From Aeromicrobium sp. (GTDB lineage: Bacteria > Actinomycetota > Actinomycetes > Propionibacteriales > Nocardioidaceae): a stretch of 34,123 nucleotides of DNA. The translations under genes were made by a program, and so were the position numbers. Each line of letters begins with the position of its first letter. Position 1 is the first letter of the stretch. The stretch covers positions 1 to 34,123 of the forward strand of contig JAOPXY010000134.1 of the NCBI GenBank assembly GCA_025964895.1, written 5' to 3'. Positions 13,881 through 22,272 of the stretch are shown piece after piece. Below the pieces are notes generated by a model. That model was not told the DNA's origin and searched no databases. It saw only the letters and a list, made by a program, of their open reading frames with translations.

Positions 13881-14683
13881 CCACGATCGCCATGTCCCCC
13901 GACCCGGTCGTCCCCCGCGACCGCGCACCGTTCCCACCCATCCCCTTCGGCCGGCTCGTGTCGGTCGAGCTGCGCAAGTGCTTCGACACCCGTGCCGGCT
14001 TCTGGCTCATGGCCAGCATCGGCATCACAGCCCTGCTCGCGACGGGCGCGGTGCTGCTGTGGGCGCCGGACGACGAGCAGGTCTACTCCTCGTTCGCCGC
14101 AGCGATCGGCATCCCGATGACGGTCATCCTGCCGATCATCGCGGTGCTGTCGGTGACGAGCGAGTGGAGCCAGCGCAACGGGCTGACGTCCTTCACGCTC
14201 GTCCCGAACCGCAACCGCGTCATCGCCGCGAAGGGCGCCGTGACGCTCGGTATCGCCATCGTGTCGATGCTCGTCGCGATGGCCATCGGCGCGGTCGGGA
14301 ACGTCGCGGGGTCCGCGATCCTCGGCATCGATCCCGTCTGGGACGCGACCTTCACGGACCTGTCGCTCATCGTGCTGGCCCAGACGCTGGGCATGTTCGT
14401 GGGCTTCATGCTCGGCGTCGTCATCCGGCACTCCGCCGGTGCGATCGTGGCCTACTTCGTCTACTCGTTCGTGCTGACCGGCCTGACCCAGCTGCTCGCC
14501 GAGACGCAGCAGTGGTTCAGGGACATCCAGCAGTGGGTCGACTTCAACTACGCCCAGAGCGCGCTGTTCAACGGCTCCCTGACGTCGACGCAGTGGGCCC
14601 ACCTCGGCGTGACGTCGGTCATCTGGCTCGTCATCCCAATGGCCCTCGGCCTCTGGGCGCTGATGCGCTCGGAGGTGAAGTAG
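13877..14683 (+). CDS. ABC-2 type permease
   Basis: A 268-aa membrane protein with about six transmembrane segments, for example FWLMASIGITALLATGAVLL, GIPMTVILPIIAVLSV, IVSMLVAMAIGAVGNVAGSA, LGMFVGFMLGVVI, AIVAYFVYSFVL and SVIWLVIPMALGLWAL. It starts with ATG inside the stop of the ATPase gene (ATGA overlap), so translation is coupled. The N-terminal 25 residues are proline-rich and cytosolic. The VTSEWSQRNGLTSFTLVPNR loop between the second and third segments is typical of small actinobacterial ABC-2 permeases. Together the two genes make a complete exporter of unknown substrate. Confidence 0.9.
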   Translation: MTTIAMSPDPVVPRDRAPFPPIPFGRLVSVELRKCFDTRAGFWLMASIGITALLATGAVLLWAPDDEQVYSSFAAAIGIPMTVILPIIAVLSVTSEWSQRNGLTSFTLVPNRNRVIAAKGAVTLGIAIVSMLVAMAIGAVGNVAGSAILGIDPVWDATFTDLSLIVLAQTLGMFVGFMLGVVIRHSAGAIVAYFVYSFVLTGLTQLLAETQQWFRDIQQWVDFNYAQSALFNGSLTSTQWAHLGVTSVIWLVIPMALGLWALMRSEVK

Positions 14684-14705
14684 CGCGAAGGGGTCCGGCC
14701 GTGCG

Positions 14706-14969
14706 TCAGCCGCCGAGCAGGTGGACGGCCGCCGTCAGGGCGGCGGCCTCGTCGTCCAGCCGGGCGGCGCTCCGGTCGTCGCCGAGACGGTCGATCAGCT
14801 CGTCACGGTCGATCACCTCCAGCGCCCCGCGGAACTCCTCGGTCCCGAGCTGCTCGGCGCCGATGACGGCGATCCGTCCCCCGACGAGCCCGATCGTCGT
14901 CCGACCCCCCTCGGCGTCCAGCAGTGCCTGGAGGTGGTCGGTCGTGATGGTCTGCTCAGCATCGGTCAT
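14706..14969 (-). CDS. Small hypothetical protein, 87 aa
   Basis: An acidic protein starting MTDAEQTITTDHLQALL. AGGGA lies just before the ATG at 14969. It contains TTIGLVGGRIAVIGAEQL and GALEVIDRDELIDRLGD, with Asp/Glu-rich helices and no membrane segment. No family recognised. It converges with the permease gene and is divergent from the 54-aa ORF. The longer open frame to 15206 is arginine-rich and lacks a ribosome site, so it is not used here. Confidence 0.65.
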   Translation of the reverse strand: MTDAEQTITTDHLQALLDAEGGRTTIGLVGGRIAVIGAEQLGTEEFRGALEVIDRDELIDRLGDDRSAARLDDEAAALTAAVHLLGG

Positions 14970-15014
14970 GACGTCCCTGTGCCCCCCGCGGCGCCACTCC
15001 AATCGCACCGGACG

Positions 15015-15039
15015 GCGTGAGGCTCGTCCGCGTGGGTAC
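15015..15039 (+). promoter_or_regulatory. SigF/SigB-type promoter before the 54-aa ORF
   Basis: GCGT at 15015-15018, exactly 15 nt, GGGTAC at 15034-15039. The -10 and spacing match the other three sites; the -35 fits only the loose GNNT form. It ends 28 nt before ATG 15068. Confidence 0.45.
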
Positions 15040-15067
15040 GCCCCAGGCCACACCCCGAGGAGATCAG

Positions 15068-15232
15068 ATGACACAGACACCACCAGACGACGTCGACCAG
15101 GACTCGGAGCCGCCCGTCGGGGCGCCTGCACCCGATCCCGGCGGCGAGCCGGTCGACTCCGAGGCCGAGGGGTCGGGCCGCGTCGAACACCCCGAGTCCG
15201 GCGCATCCGAGGCGGACGCCACCGGCGGCTGA
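15068..15232 (+). CDS. Small acidic, disordered protein, 54 aa
   Basis: A 54-aa ORF beginning MTQTPPDDVDQDSEPP, almost entirely Asp, Glu, Pro, Gly, Ser and Ala, so probably disordered. GAGGAG lies 5 nt upstream of the ATG, the best ribosome site in the neighbourhood, and a SigF-type promoter precedes it. A strong stem-loop terminator follows 22 nt after the stop. Together these make a complete small transcription unit, which is why I accept it despite its low complexity. Function unknown; small acidic proteins are common among stress-sigma targets. Confidence 0.6.
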   Translation: MTQTPPDDVDQDSEPPVGAPAPDPGGEPVDSEAEGSGRVEHPESGASEADATGG

Positions 15233-15253
15233 CCGGTGTCGCCGCACATGACG

Positions 15254-15293
15254 AAGGCCCCGCCTTCCCGGCGAAACCGGGAGACGGGGCCTT
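15254..15293. terminator. Strong bidirectional terminator
   Basis: AAGGCCCCG (15254-15262) pairs with CGGGGCCTT (15285-15293), with an inner TCCCGG/CCGGGA helix around CGAAA. It sits between the end of the 54-aa ORF (plus strand) and the 3' end of tRNA-Arg (minus strand) and suits both. Confidence 0.85.
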
Positions 15294-15299
15294 GCCTTG

Positions 15300-15372
15300 C
15301 GCGCCCGAAGGGATTCGAACCCCTAACCTTCTGATCCGTAGTCAGATGCTCTATCCGTTGAGCTACGGGCGC
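15300..15372 (-). tRNA. tRNA-Arg (anticodon ACG)
   Basis: Read on the minus strand: acceptor stem GCGCCCG/CGGGCGC, D-arm with GTAGCTCAACGGATAGAGC, anticodon stem TCTGA/TCAGA around loop CTACGGA (anticodon ACG), and T-arm GGGGTTCGAATCCC. The discriminator base is G and CCA is not encoded. It reads CGU/CGC after A34-to-inosine editing. A terminator lies directly downstream. Confidence 0.96.
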
Positions 15373-15514
15373 ACGCCCTGGTGGGCCTCGTCGATCCTAC
15401 AGTGAGCACGCCGCAGGTAAAAATCCACCCCGTATGCGTGAAGCACCGTGGACGTCCGACTTCTCGCCTAAAGTAGGTCGGCACACCACCTTCACCGATC
15501 GGGGAACCTCCTTC

Positions 15515-17422
15515 ATGGCATCACGCACCTGGCGATCAGTCGCCGGCGCCACCTCCACCGTCGCCCTGATCGCGGGCGGGATCGTGGCGGTGTCGTTCGC
15601 AGCACCCGCCCAGGCCGCACCAGGTGACGATCCCTGTCCCGCCGCCTACCCGCTGACGCAGACCGTCGGCGGCAGCACAGTGTCGAACCTGACCGCGGGC
15701 CAGCCCGTCACGGGCCTCACGTCCGTCGACAGCGGGCCGCCGGTCGAGTTCACCGGCGAGTACGTCGGCACGATCGACAACGGCATCGCCGACGGTCTCG
15801 ACATGCTGGTGTTCGACCTCGAGGGTCCGCGCATCACGAACGCCGACGGCACGGTCGACGCGGGCAACTGGGCCGGCATCTCCGGCTCGCCCGTCTACGA
15901 CGACGCGACCGGCGCCCTCATCGGCAGCGTGTCGTACGGCTTCACGTCCGCCCTGTCGCCGCGCGCCGGCGTCACGCCCGCGACGTACATCTACGACCTG
16001 ACGGCCCCCGGCTACTCCGCGTCCGCCCAGGCACCGGCCACGGTCAAGGCCTCCCGCGCCGAGGCCGCGGCCATCGCCCGCGCCAGCAGCAACCCGGCGC
16101 CGCTGGGCACGGGCCACGTGCTCGAGCCGGCCAAGCAGGTCAGCGGCGTCAACGCGGCACTCGCCAACACGTTCGCCAAGAAGTCGCCGCTCCTGCAGAA
16201 GAAGTCGCCCGCCCTCGCCGGCGGCTTCCGCGCCGGGGCCGGCGGCGGCGGCAGCGACGTCGACTACCCGATCGTGCCCGGCGGCAGCATCGCGCTGACG
16301 GCGTCGACCGGCACCATCACGACCGGCATGGTCGGCACCGTGACCGCCGTGTGCGGCGCCCAGGTGTTCGCCTTCGGCCACCCGGCCAACTTCACCGGCA
16401 CCTCGACCATGACGTTCAACGGCGCCCAGACGGTGACGATCCAGGAGGACGGCATCTTCAGCCCGTCGTTCAAGATCGCCAACATCGGCCGGGTCAAGGG
16501 CGTCATCAACCAGGACCGCGTCCAGGGAGTCGTCGGCACGCTCGGGCAGGCACCCTCCGCCGCCACGGTCACGACCTCGGCGACGGCGCCGCGCCTCGCC
16601 GCGCCGCGGGTCTCCAGCACCTCGGTCAGCGAGCAGGAAGCGCTGCCGTACGTCGTGGCGTCCCAGATCGGCAGCGACGCCATCTCCGCGCTCAACCAGT
16701 ACGCGGCGGGCGACGCTCTGATGTCCTGGACGATCACGTACACCCGCTCGGGCTCGGCGGGGGTCAAGACGTTCAAGCGGACCCAGCGCTACTCCACCTC
16801 CCAGGGATTCCCCGAGCTGGTCGCCTTCGACGCGGCCAGCGACGTCGAGGCGCTGCTGACGAACGGCTTCGAGAAGGTGCGCATCTCCTCGGTGGCCGTC
16901 TCGTCGTCCCTGCAGCCGACCTACCGTGCGGTCAAGCCGTCCCGCGCCCAGTACTACTCGAAGGGCACGTGGCACTGGGTAGGACGCAACGGCATCAAGG
17001 CCAAGCGCGGATCGACCGTCCCCGTCCGCCTGCGGGTCGTCGCGGCCGACGCCGACTCGGTGGCCCGCCCCGCGTTCACCTCGCAGACCAAGGTCAAGAT
17101 CTCCAAGAACGCCCGCGGCACCGGCAAGCTCGTCTTCGAGGGGCAGGCGTCCTCCGGCTACAGCGAGGACGACGAGTTCGCCGACGACGACCTGCTCGCC
17201 CTGCTGCTGGCCGAGGAGACCGGCGAGGACGACGAGGAGTACGAGGGGCCGTCGAACCTCAACGAGCTGCTCGACCTGCTGTCGTCGCAGCAGCGCCAGG
17301 ACAACGCCGTCGGCACGCTGACCTACAAGACCAAGCGCGGCAAGGTCGAGAGCGAGCGGACGGTCCGCGGACCGTCCGTCGTCAAGGGCACGCTCAAGGT
17401 CCGGCTGACCTTCAAGAAGTAG
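15515..17422 (+). CDS. Secreted SpoIVB/S55-like peptidase-domain protein
   Basis: A 635-aa exported protein. The signal peptide covers about residues 1-35 (TWRSVAG...LIAGGIVAVSFAAPAQAAPG). Residues 75-165 carry WAGISGSPVYDD followed by GALIGSVSYGF, the pattern of the S55 (SpoIVB) Ser motif GMSGSP. A VFAFGHP motif with H289 follows, as in the broad S55-domain family where this His block comes after the SGSP block. A central beta-rich part and a basic, Lys-rich C-terminal region interrupted by a strongly acidic stretch (EDDEFADDDL, about 550-580) complete it. GGGGAA precedes ATG 15515. SpoIVB cleaves regulated membrane signalling proteins, but this host shows no sporulation genes here and the substrate is unknown. 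Confidence 0.75.
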   Translation: MASRTWRSVAGATSTVALIAGGIVAVSFAAPAQAAPGDDPCPAAYPLTQTVGGSTVSNLTAGQPVTGLTSVDSGPPVEFTGEYVGTIDNGIADGLDMLVFDLEGPRITNADGTVDAGNWAGISGSPVYDDATGALIGSVSYGFTSALSPRAGVTPATYIYDLTAPGYSASAQAPATVKASRAEAAAIARASSNPAPLGTGHVLEPAKQVSGVNAALANTFAKKSPLLQKKSPALAGGFRAGAGGGGSDVDYPIVPGGSIALTASTGTITTGMVGTVTAVCGAQVFAFGHPANFTGTSTMTFNGAQTVTIQEDGIFSPSFKIANIGRVKGVINQDRVQGVVGTLGQAPSAATVTTSATAPRLAAPRVSSTSVSEQEALPYVVASQIGSDAISALNQYAAGDALMSWTITYTRSGSAGVKTFKRTQRYSTSQGFPELVAFDAASDVEALLTNGFEKVRISSVAVSSSLQPTYRAVKPSRAQYYSKGTWHWVGRNGIKAKRGSTVPVRLRVVAADADSVARPAFTSQTKVKISKNARGTGKLVFEGQASSGYSEDDEFADDDLLALLLAEETGEDDEEYEGPSNLNELLDLLSSQQRQDNAVGTLTYKTKRGKVESERTVRGPSVVKGTLKVRLTFKK

Positions 17423-17453
17423 GCCAACCAAGAAGTAGGGCCTGGGCGGCATA

Positions 17454-17484
17454 GGAGGGCGGCACCGACACGGTGCCGCCCTCC
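17454..17484. terminator. Terminator after the S55-like gene
   Basis: GGAGGGCGGCACC and GGTGCCGCCCTCC form a perfect 13-bp stem around GACAC, 32 nt past the stop. Confidence 0.88.
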
Positions 17485-17525
17485 TGTCACGTGTGACCAA
17501 CTCCACCCGTCGCGGGCTGTCCGCA

Positions 17526-17614
17526 TAGAGTCGCCGGCCGTAGAGTCGCTGGAATCGCCTCCGCCCGTCGGTGGCGACTCATCACACATCAACTGCCCGG
17601 GAGCCGCTCCCGGG
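17526..17614. promoter_or_regulatory. Repeats and hairpin in the pckG upstream region
   Basis: TAGAGTCGCCGG (17526-17537) and TAGAGTCGCTGG (17541-17552) form a direct repeat with a 15-bp period. GGCGACTC at 17573-17580 is the inverse of GAGTCGCC inside the first copy. A 7-bp perfect hairpin, CCCGGGA/TCCCGGG, lies at 17596-17614, ending 52 nt before the pckG start. The region is a likely site of transcription factor binding and leader folding; no specific regulator can be named. Confidence 0.4.
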
Positions 17615-17666
17615 GGTGCGATCCAATGCGCTTGGTTCGCGATGCGCGAGAAGGAAAAGTTCACAC

Positions 17667-19490
17667 ATGTCTGCAGACACGAGCACGCCGTCCACCTACC
17701 AGACTTCCCACCCGAGGCTCAGCGCCTGGGTCGACGAGGTAGCCGCCCTCACCAAGCCGTCCGACATCTACTGGTGCGAGGGGACGCCGGAGGAGTGGGT
17801 CAGCATCACCGACAAGCTCGTCGAGGCCGGCACCTTCAAGCGCCTCAACGCCGAGAAGAAGCCGAACTCCTTCTACTGCGCCTCCGACCCGAATGACGTC
17901 GCCCGCGTCGAGGACCGTACCTACATCTGCTCCGTGGACGAGAAGGACGCCGGCCCCACGAACAACTGGATGGCGCCCGATGAGATGAAGCAGATCATGA
18001 CCGATCTGTACGACGGGTGCATGCAGGGCCGCACGATGTACGTCATCCCGTTCGTCATGGGTCACCTCGACTCCGACCACCCGATGTTCGGCGTCGAGAT
18101 CACCGACTCGGCCTACGTCGTCGCGTCGATGACGGTCATGGCCCGCATCGGTCGCGAGGTGCTGACCAAGATCGAGGAGACCGAGGCCGACTACGTGCCC
18201 GCGCTGCACTCGTTCGGCGCCCCGCTGGCCGACGGCGCCACCGACGTGCCATGGCCGTGCAACGACACGAAGTACATCGTGCAGTTCCCCGAGGAGCGCA
18301 TGATCTGGTCGTACGGCTCGAGCTACGGCGGCAACGCCCTGCTGGGCAAGAAGTGCTACGCGCTGCGCATCGCGTCCGTCATGGGCCGCGACGAGGGCTG
18401 GATGGCCGAGCACATGCTGATCCTCAAGCTCACGAACCCCGAGGGCGTCGTCAAGTACGTCGCCGCCGGCTTCCCCAGCGCGTGCGGCAAGACCAACCTC
18501 GCAATGGTCGAGCCCACGATCCCGGGCTGGACGGTCGAGACGATCGGCGACGACATCGCCTGGATCCGCGTCGGTGCCGACGGCCGCCTGTACGCCGTCA
18601 ACCCCGAGTTCGGCCTGTTCGGCGTCGCGCCGGGCACCGGCTGGGACACCAACGCCAACGCCATGAAGACCATCGCGCAGGGCAACTCGGTGTTCACCAA
18701 CGTCGCGCTGACCGACGACAACGACATCTGGTGGGAGGGCATGACGGACGAGCCGCCGGCCCACCTCACCGACTGGAAGGGCAACGACTGGACGCCCGAC
18801 AGCGACCAGCTCTCGAGCCACGCCAACAGCCGCTTCTGCACGCCGATCAAGCAGTGCCCGATCCTGGCCGACGAGTACGACGACCCCAACGGCGTCCCGC
18901 TCGACGCGATCTTGTTCGGTGGCCGCCGCAAGACCACGATCCCTCTCGTCACGGAGGCTCGCGACTGGACCCACGGCACGTTCATGGGTGCGACGCTGTC
19001 GTCGGAGACCACGGCCGCCGCGACCGGTGCCGTCGGCGTCGTGCGCCGCGACCCCATGGCGATGCTGCCGTTCATCGGCTACGACGCGGGTGACTACTTC
19101 GGCCACTGGATCAACATGGCCAAGAACAACGACGAGTCGAAGTTCCCGAAGATCTTCTACGTCAACTGGTTCCGTCGCGACGAGGACGGCGGCTTCCTGT
19201 GGCCCGGCTTCGGGGAGAACAGCCGCATCCTGAAGTACGTCATCGACCGCGTCGAGGGCAAGGTCGAGGCCTTCGAGACGCCGATCGGCCTCGTTCCGCC
19301 GACGTCGTCGATCGACACCGACGGTCTCGATGTCACCGACGAGCAGCTGGAGAAGGCGCTGAAGGTCGACAAGGACGAATGGTCGAAGGAGATCCCCCAG
19401 ATCGAGGAGTGGTTCGAGCAGTTCGGTGACACCCTGCCCGCCGTGCTCTGGACCGAGATCGATGGCCTGAAGGCCCGCCTCGGCCTGTAG
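17667..19490 (+). CDS. pckG: Phosphoenolpyruvate carboxykinase (GTP)
   Basis: A 607-aa canonical GTP-PEPCK: oxaloacetate + GTP gives PEP + CO2 + GDP, the first step of gluconeogenesis. All active-site features are present: R80 (VARVED), [10 protein letters not shown] with Mn2+-ligand K229, AEHML with H249, P-loop PSACGKT with the reactive C273 and K275, GDDIAW (D295, D296), HANSRF, GGRR, and guanine-binding [12 protein letters not shown]. Start is ATG 17667 with AAGGA upstream; the longer frame to 17571 is not family-like. It is transcribed alone, between a terminator at 17454 and another at 19499. It serves as an internal reference for the divergent paralogue at 10714. Confidence 0.97.
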   Translation: MSADTSTPSTYQTSHPRLSAWVDEVAALTKPSDIYWCEGTPEEWVSITDKLVEAGTFKRLNAEKKPNSFYCASDPNDVARVEDRTYICSVDEKDAGPTNNWMAPDEMKQIMTDLYDGCMQGRTMYVIPFVMGHLDSDHPMFGVEITDSAYVVASMTVMARIGREVLTKIEETEADYVPALHSFGAPLADGATDVPWPCNDTKYIVQFPEERMIWSYGSSYGGNALLGKKCYALRIASVMGRDEGWMAEHMLILKLTNPEGVVKYVAAGFPSACGKTNLAMVEPTIPGWTVETIGDDIAWIRVGADGRLYAVNPEFGLFGVAPGTGWDTNANAMKTIAQGNSVFTNVALTDDNDIWWEGMTDEPPAHLTDWKGNDWTPDSDQLSSHANSRFCTPIKQCPILADEYDDPNGVPLDAILFGGRRKTTIPLVTEARDWTHGTFMGATLSSETTAAATGAVGVVRRDPMAMLPFIGYDAGDYFGHWINMAKNNDESKFPKIFYVNWFRRDEDGGFLWPGFGENSRILKYVIDRVEGKVEAFETPIGLVPPTSSIDTDGLDVTDEQLEKALKVDKDEWSKEIPQIEEWFEQFGDTLPAVLWTEIDGLKARLGL

Positions 19491-19498
19491 GCGGATCG

Positions 19499-19543
19499 GC
19501 TCCTTGAGCTGGTCGGAGACTCCTTTCGACCAGCTCAGGGAGC
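19499..19543. terminator. Bidirectional terminator between pckG and the lipoprotein gene
   Basis: A 17-bp stem: GCTCC at 19499-19503 continuing into TGAGCTGGTCG, pairing with CGACCAGCTCA and GGAGC ending at 19543, with one T-G wobble and an 11-nt loop. It lies between two convergent genes. Confidence 0.85.
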
Positions 19544-19550
19544 GGTGGGG

Positions 19551-20084
19551 TCAGAGGGCGTCCATGACGTCGTCGGGCAGCTCGAGACAGTCGCTCAGGA
19601 GTGAGAGGCTCACCCCGACGAGGCTGGAGTCGTTGTCGATGGCCCTGAGCTCTGCCCGCACGCTGAACGCCACACCCGTGGACGTGGTGTGCGTCAGGCG
19701 GACCGTGTCGGGCGCCGCGGCCTCCGCGTCCCATCCCCGGGCCTTCCACGCGCCCAGGATCTGCTCGGCGCCGACGCCGACGGAGCCGTCATCGACCACG
19801 AATGTCCCGCCGGCCTCCAGCTCGCGATATCGCCGGCCGTAGATCGGATCGCAGATCGTGTCGCTGGCCCGGTCGGCCCCGTTCAGGCGCCGGCCACCGG
19901 CCGCCGCCATGGCAGCCTCGACGGCCTGTTGCAGCACGTCGTCGACCTGGGACGTGGTGGTCTTGTACTCGGCGCGATCCTTGATCGGCGTGAACTGTGT
20001 TGGTTCCGCGGCGCTCTCGCATCCGGCGCCCAGCACGATCGCGCCGAGGAGCAAGGTCGCCCGCACCCCGAGCTTCCGGACCAT
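19551..20084 (-). CDS. Putative lipoprotein, 177 aa
   Basis: The N-terminus is basic then hydrophobic and ends in a cysteine (MVRKLGVRATLLLGAIVLGAGCES), so it is probably a lipoprotein; the -3 residue is Gly, so the lipobox is not perfect. The mature part (about 155 aa) has no recognised domain and includes two further cysteines (TICDPIYG, LSDCLELP) that may form a disulfide. The start is ATG 20084, with GAGGAGG 6 nt upstream; another ATG at 20090 overlaps the stop of the previous gene but touches the ribosome site. Last gene of the four-gene cluster 22748-19551. It could protect the cell from, or act with, the hydrolase encoded just upstream; this is inference. Confidence 0.75.
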   Translation of the reverse strand: MVRKLGVRATLLLGAIVLGAGCESAAEPTQFTPIKDRAEYKTTTSQVDDVLQQAVEAAMAAAGGRRLNGADRASDTICDPIYGRRYRELEAGGTFVVDDGSVGVGAEQILGAWKARGWDAEAAAPDTVRLTHTTSTGVAFSVRAELRAIDNDSSLVGVSLSLLSDCLELPDDVMDAL

Positions 20085-20086
20085 CG

Positions 20087-21841
20087 TCATCCTCCTCGGT
20101 GAAGCACTCGGTCGAGCCAGCTGTGACCCGCCTGCTTGATCCACCATGCGTCGTTGTCCTCGGTGCGGGGTGACACCTGGTCGACCGTATCCCCACGCCC
20201 GGCGACGATCTTGCCCACGTTGATCAACGAGTCGGAGTCCTGATCACCCCGATGTTCTCGGCTCATCTGGTCTGCGTCGTCGAAGTACGAGGTGTGGTTC
20301 TCGATCCCCGCGTCCAGCCCATCGCCGTCGAGCCCGAACTCTCCTTGCGGCTCGACCCTGAAGCGCGTGCCGCCGAAGTCCTCGTTCGCGGGATCGACGC
20401 CGAGGGACTTGTCGTCCGTCGAGCCGAGATGCGTCACGAAGTCCTCGTCGGATGAACCCACGTAAACCCTGCCGTGCAGATCGGACGCGTGCGGGTTCTC
20501 GTCGCCTGGCCCCGGACTGCCGACGAGGACGACGTCGTCGACGTGCATGTCGCCGCCCGCCGCCTTGCCGACTGTGACGGAGCCGTAGCTGTGGCCGATC
20601 ACGGTGTAGTGAGCCGGGTCGTCGCCCTGGCGGGTGGCCCGGAGGCCGTCGACGAAGTCCGAGAGATTCCTCGCTCCGGCAGCAGCTCTGGTCTCCCCCG
20701 CCACGCCCAGGCCGTCACGGATGCCGTCGACCGACGCGTCGAAGTCGGGTGCGTCGTAGCCGAGCCAGGCGATCGACGCGACGCTGCCATCGCCGTTGCG
20801 GGCGGCGCTCTCGCGCACGGCGGCCGCGTCGCCGGAGACACCGTCGAACGTGTCCATCGTGCTGTCCAGGCCGGGGACGTTGACCGACACGTGGTCGGCC
20901 GTCTCGGGATTGCCGAACGCGATGGCGGCGTGACCGTCGCCGTCGGCGGCATCGGGGTCGAACCCCATGAGGTACGTCGGCAGCGGATCGCCGTTCTCGT
21001 CCAGCTGGTCCTCTGCCTTGTCGAGGCCCTGGCGGATCGCGTCGATCTTCTTCTGCAGCTCGCGGTCGGCGTCGGTCAGCTCGTCATCGGCCGCCCGCTG
21101 CTCGAGCGTGTTGTGCAGCGCGCTGAGCTCGGCGCGGTTGGCCTCGTCGCGATCGACGATCGGGATGCCGTCGGTGTTGCCGATGAGCTCCGGCCGTGCG
21201 ATCTTCAGCGCCTCCCGCTCGGCGCGAGTGAGGCTCTTCCACCAGGCGAAGAGGGCGACCGGGTCGCCCTCGATGTCGTCCAGGTCGTCGGCCAGCCGCG
21301 GGACGTCCGGCATGTCGGACGCCAGGCGGTCAGCCTCCGAGGTGCCGTCGGCGCTGCGCAGGGCCGCGATCAGACGGTCCTCGGCGCGTGTGATGCGACG
21401 TTCCCAGGCGGTGACGGCGGTCGCGAACGCGTCGACCTCGCCGTTGTGGCGACTGACCTCACCGTCCAGGCCGGCGGCGGGATCGGCGGCGGCACGGCGC
21501 TCGAGGTCGTCGGCCGCCGACACCAGGTGACCGTGGCGGGTCACCAGGTCGATGCGGTCGGACCGGAGGCCCTCCGTCGCGTCGCAGAACGCGTCGAGCG
21601 CCGCCAACCCGACCTGGAGCGCCGCGACGGCCGCCTCGACGTCGTCGGCCGTGGACGTCATGGCGTGGGTGGCGGTCTCGGCAGGATCGCCCTCGAAGCC
21701 GCTCGGCGCCGCGTTGTGCCGCATGACGTCACCGACGTCCGACATCACGACGGCGCAGGCCCTCACGCCGGACGCGACGGACCGGGCACCCGGCTGGATC
21801 GTGAGCTCGGGCACCGCGACCGGACGGCTGACCGCGGTCAC
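20087..21841 (-). CDS. DUF1023-type alpha/beta hydrolase with helical N-terminal domain
   Basis: A 584-aa protein. Residues 1 to about 290 are Ala-rich and charged helices (DDVEAAVAALQVGLAALDA, RRITRAEDRLIAAL), like the WXG/LXG-type N-terminus of actinobacterial T7-secreted proteins. The C-terminal half is an alpha/beta hydrolase of the DUF1023 kind: HVSVNVPGLDSTMDTF, then HYTVIGHSYGSVTVG with the nucleophile Ser, and DDVVLVGSPGPG. Start is GTG 21841 overlapping the stop of the WXG-like gene (GTGA), so the two are coupled. No signal peptide. The frame stays open far upstream, but that part is a shadow of the two preceding genes. Likely a lipase/esterase or secreted effector; the substrate is unknown. 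Confidence 0.82.
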   Translation of the reverse strand: MTAVSRPVAVPELTIQPGARSVASGVRACAVVMSDVGDVMRHNAAPSGFEGDPAETATHAMTSTADDVEAAVAALQVGLAALDAFCDATEGLRSDRIDLVTRHGHLVSAADDLERRAAADPAAGLDGEVSRHNGEVDAFATAVTAWERRITRAEDRLIAALRSADGTSEADRLASDMPDVPRLADDLDDIEGDPVALFAWWKSLTRAEREALKIARPELIGNTDGIPIVDRDEANRAELSALHNTLEQRAADDELTDADRELQKKIDAIRQGLDKAEDQLDENGDPLPTYLMGFDPDAADGDGHAAIAFGNPETADHVSVNVPGLDSTMDTFDGVSGDAAAVRESAARNGDGSVASIAWLGYDAPDFDASVDGIRDGLGVAGETRAAAGARNLSDFVDGLRATRQGDDPAHYTVIGHSYGSVTVGKAAGGDMHVDDVVLVGSPGPGDENPHASDLHGRVYVGSSDEDFVTHLGSTDDKSLGVDPANEDFGGTRFRVEPQGEFGLDGDGLDAGIENHTSYFDDADQMSREHRGDQDSDSLINVGKIVAGRGDTVDQVSPRTEDNDAWWIKQAGHSWLDRVLHRGG

Positions 21842-22272
21842 GGCGTGGGGCCGGGGTTGGGGATCGGACTGGGGATGGGACTGGGGATGGGACTGGGGCT
21901 CGGCCCCGGGTCGTCGGTCGGAAAGTCGGGCAGCCCGTTCGACATCGTGGGCCGCACGGCGTCCTGGTTGTCCCACGGCAGCATCGCGCGGAGCTCGGCG
22001 GCGGCCGTCTCGTCGAAGTACTGGACGCTCGACGTGAACGTGTCGAGCCCGTCGGCCCGAGACTGTGCCGCCTCGGCCAGCGTCGTCAGCTGCTCCAGCC
22101 ACGTCGCGAGGTACGTGCCGGCGACGGGCCCGGCGCGGTCGCCGAGGTCGTCGACGGCGTTCTTCGCATCCGTCAGGCGCTTGTGCCCCCCGCGCAGCTG
22201 CTCGGCCTGGTCGTCCCACGTGTCGGCCGTGCGCCGCACGACCGACAGCATGATCGCGAAGGTGTCGCTCAT
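21838..22272 (-). CDS. WXG100-like helical protein, 144 aa
   Basis: Residues 1 to about 100 form two long amphipathic helices (TWDDQAEQLRGGHKRLTDA, LATWLEQLTTLAEAAQSR) of about the size and pattern of WXG100/ESAT-6-type proteins. The C-terminal 45 residues are Pro-rich, with a PSPI unit repeated. Start is ATG 22272, overlapping the stop of the 159-aa gene by ATGA; its own stop overlaps the GTG of the hydrolase gene. A strict YxxxD/E export signal is not seen, and no ESX secretion genes lie in the window. It probably partners the helical N-terminus of the hydrolase. Confidence 0.72.
   Translation of the reverse strand: MSDTFAIMLSVVRRTADTWDDQAEQLRGGHKRLTDAKNAVDDLGDRAGPVAGTYLATWLEQLTTLAEAAQSRADGLDTFTSSVQYFDETAAAELRAMLPWDNQDAVRPTMSNGLPDFPTDDPGPSPSPIPSPIPSPIPNPGPTP
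21854..21901. repeat. 12-bp tandem repeat encoding PSPI units
   Basis: About four units of GGACTGGGGATG on the plus strand, the outer two imperfect. On the coding strand each unit gives four residues, Pro-Ser-Pro-Ile. Unit number could change by slippage without a frameshift. Confidence 0.8.
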
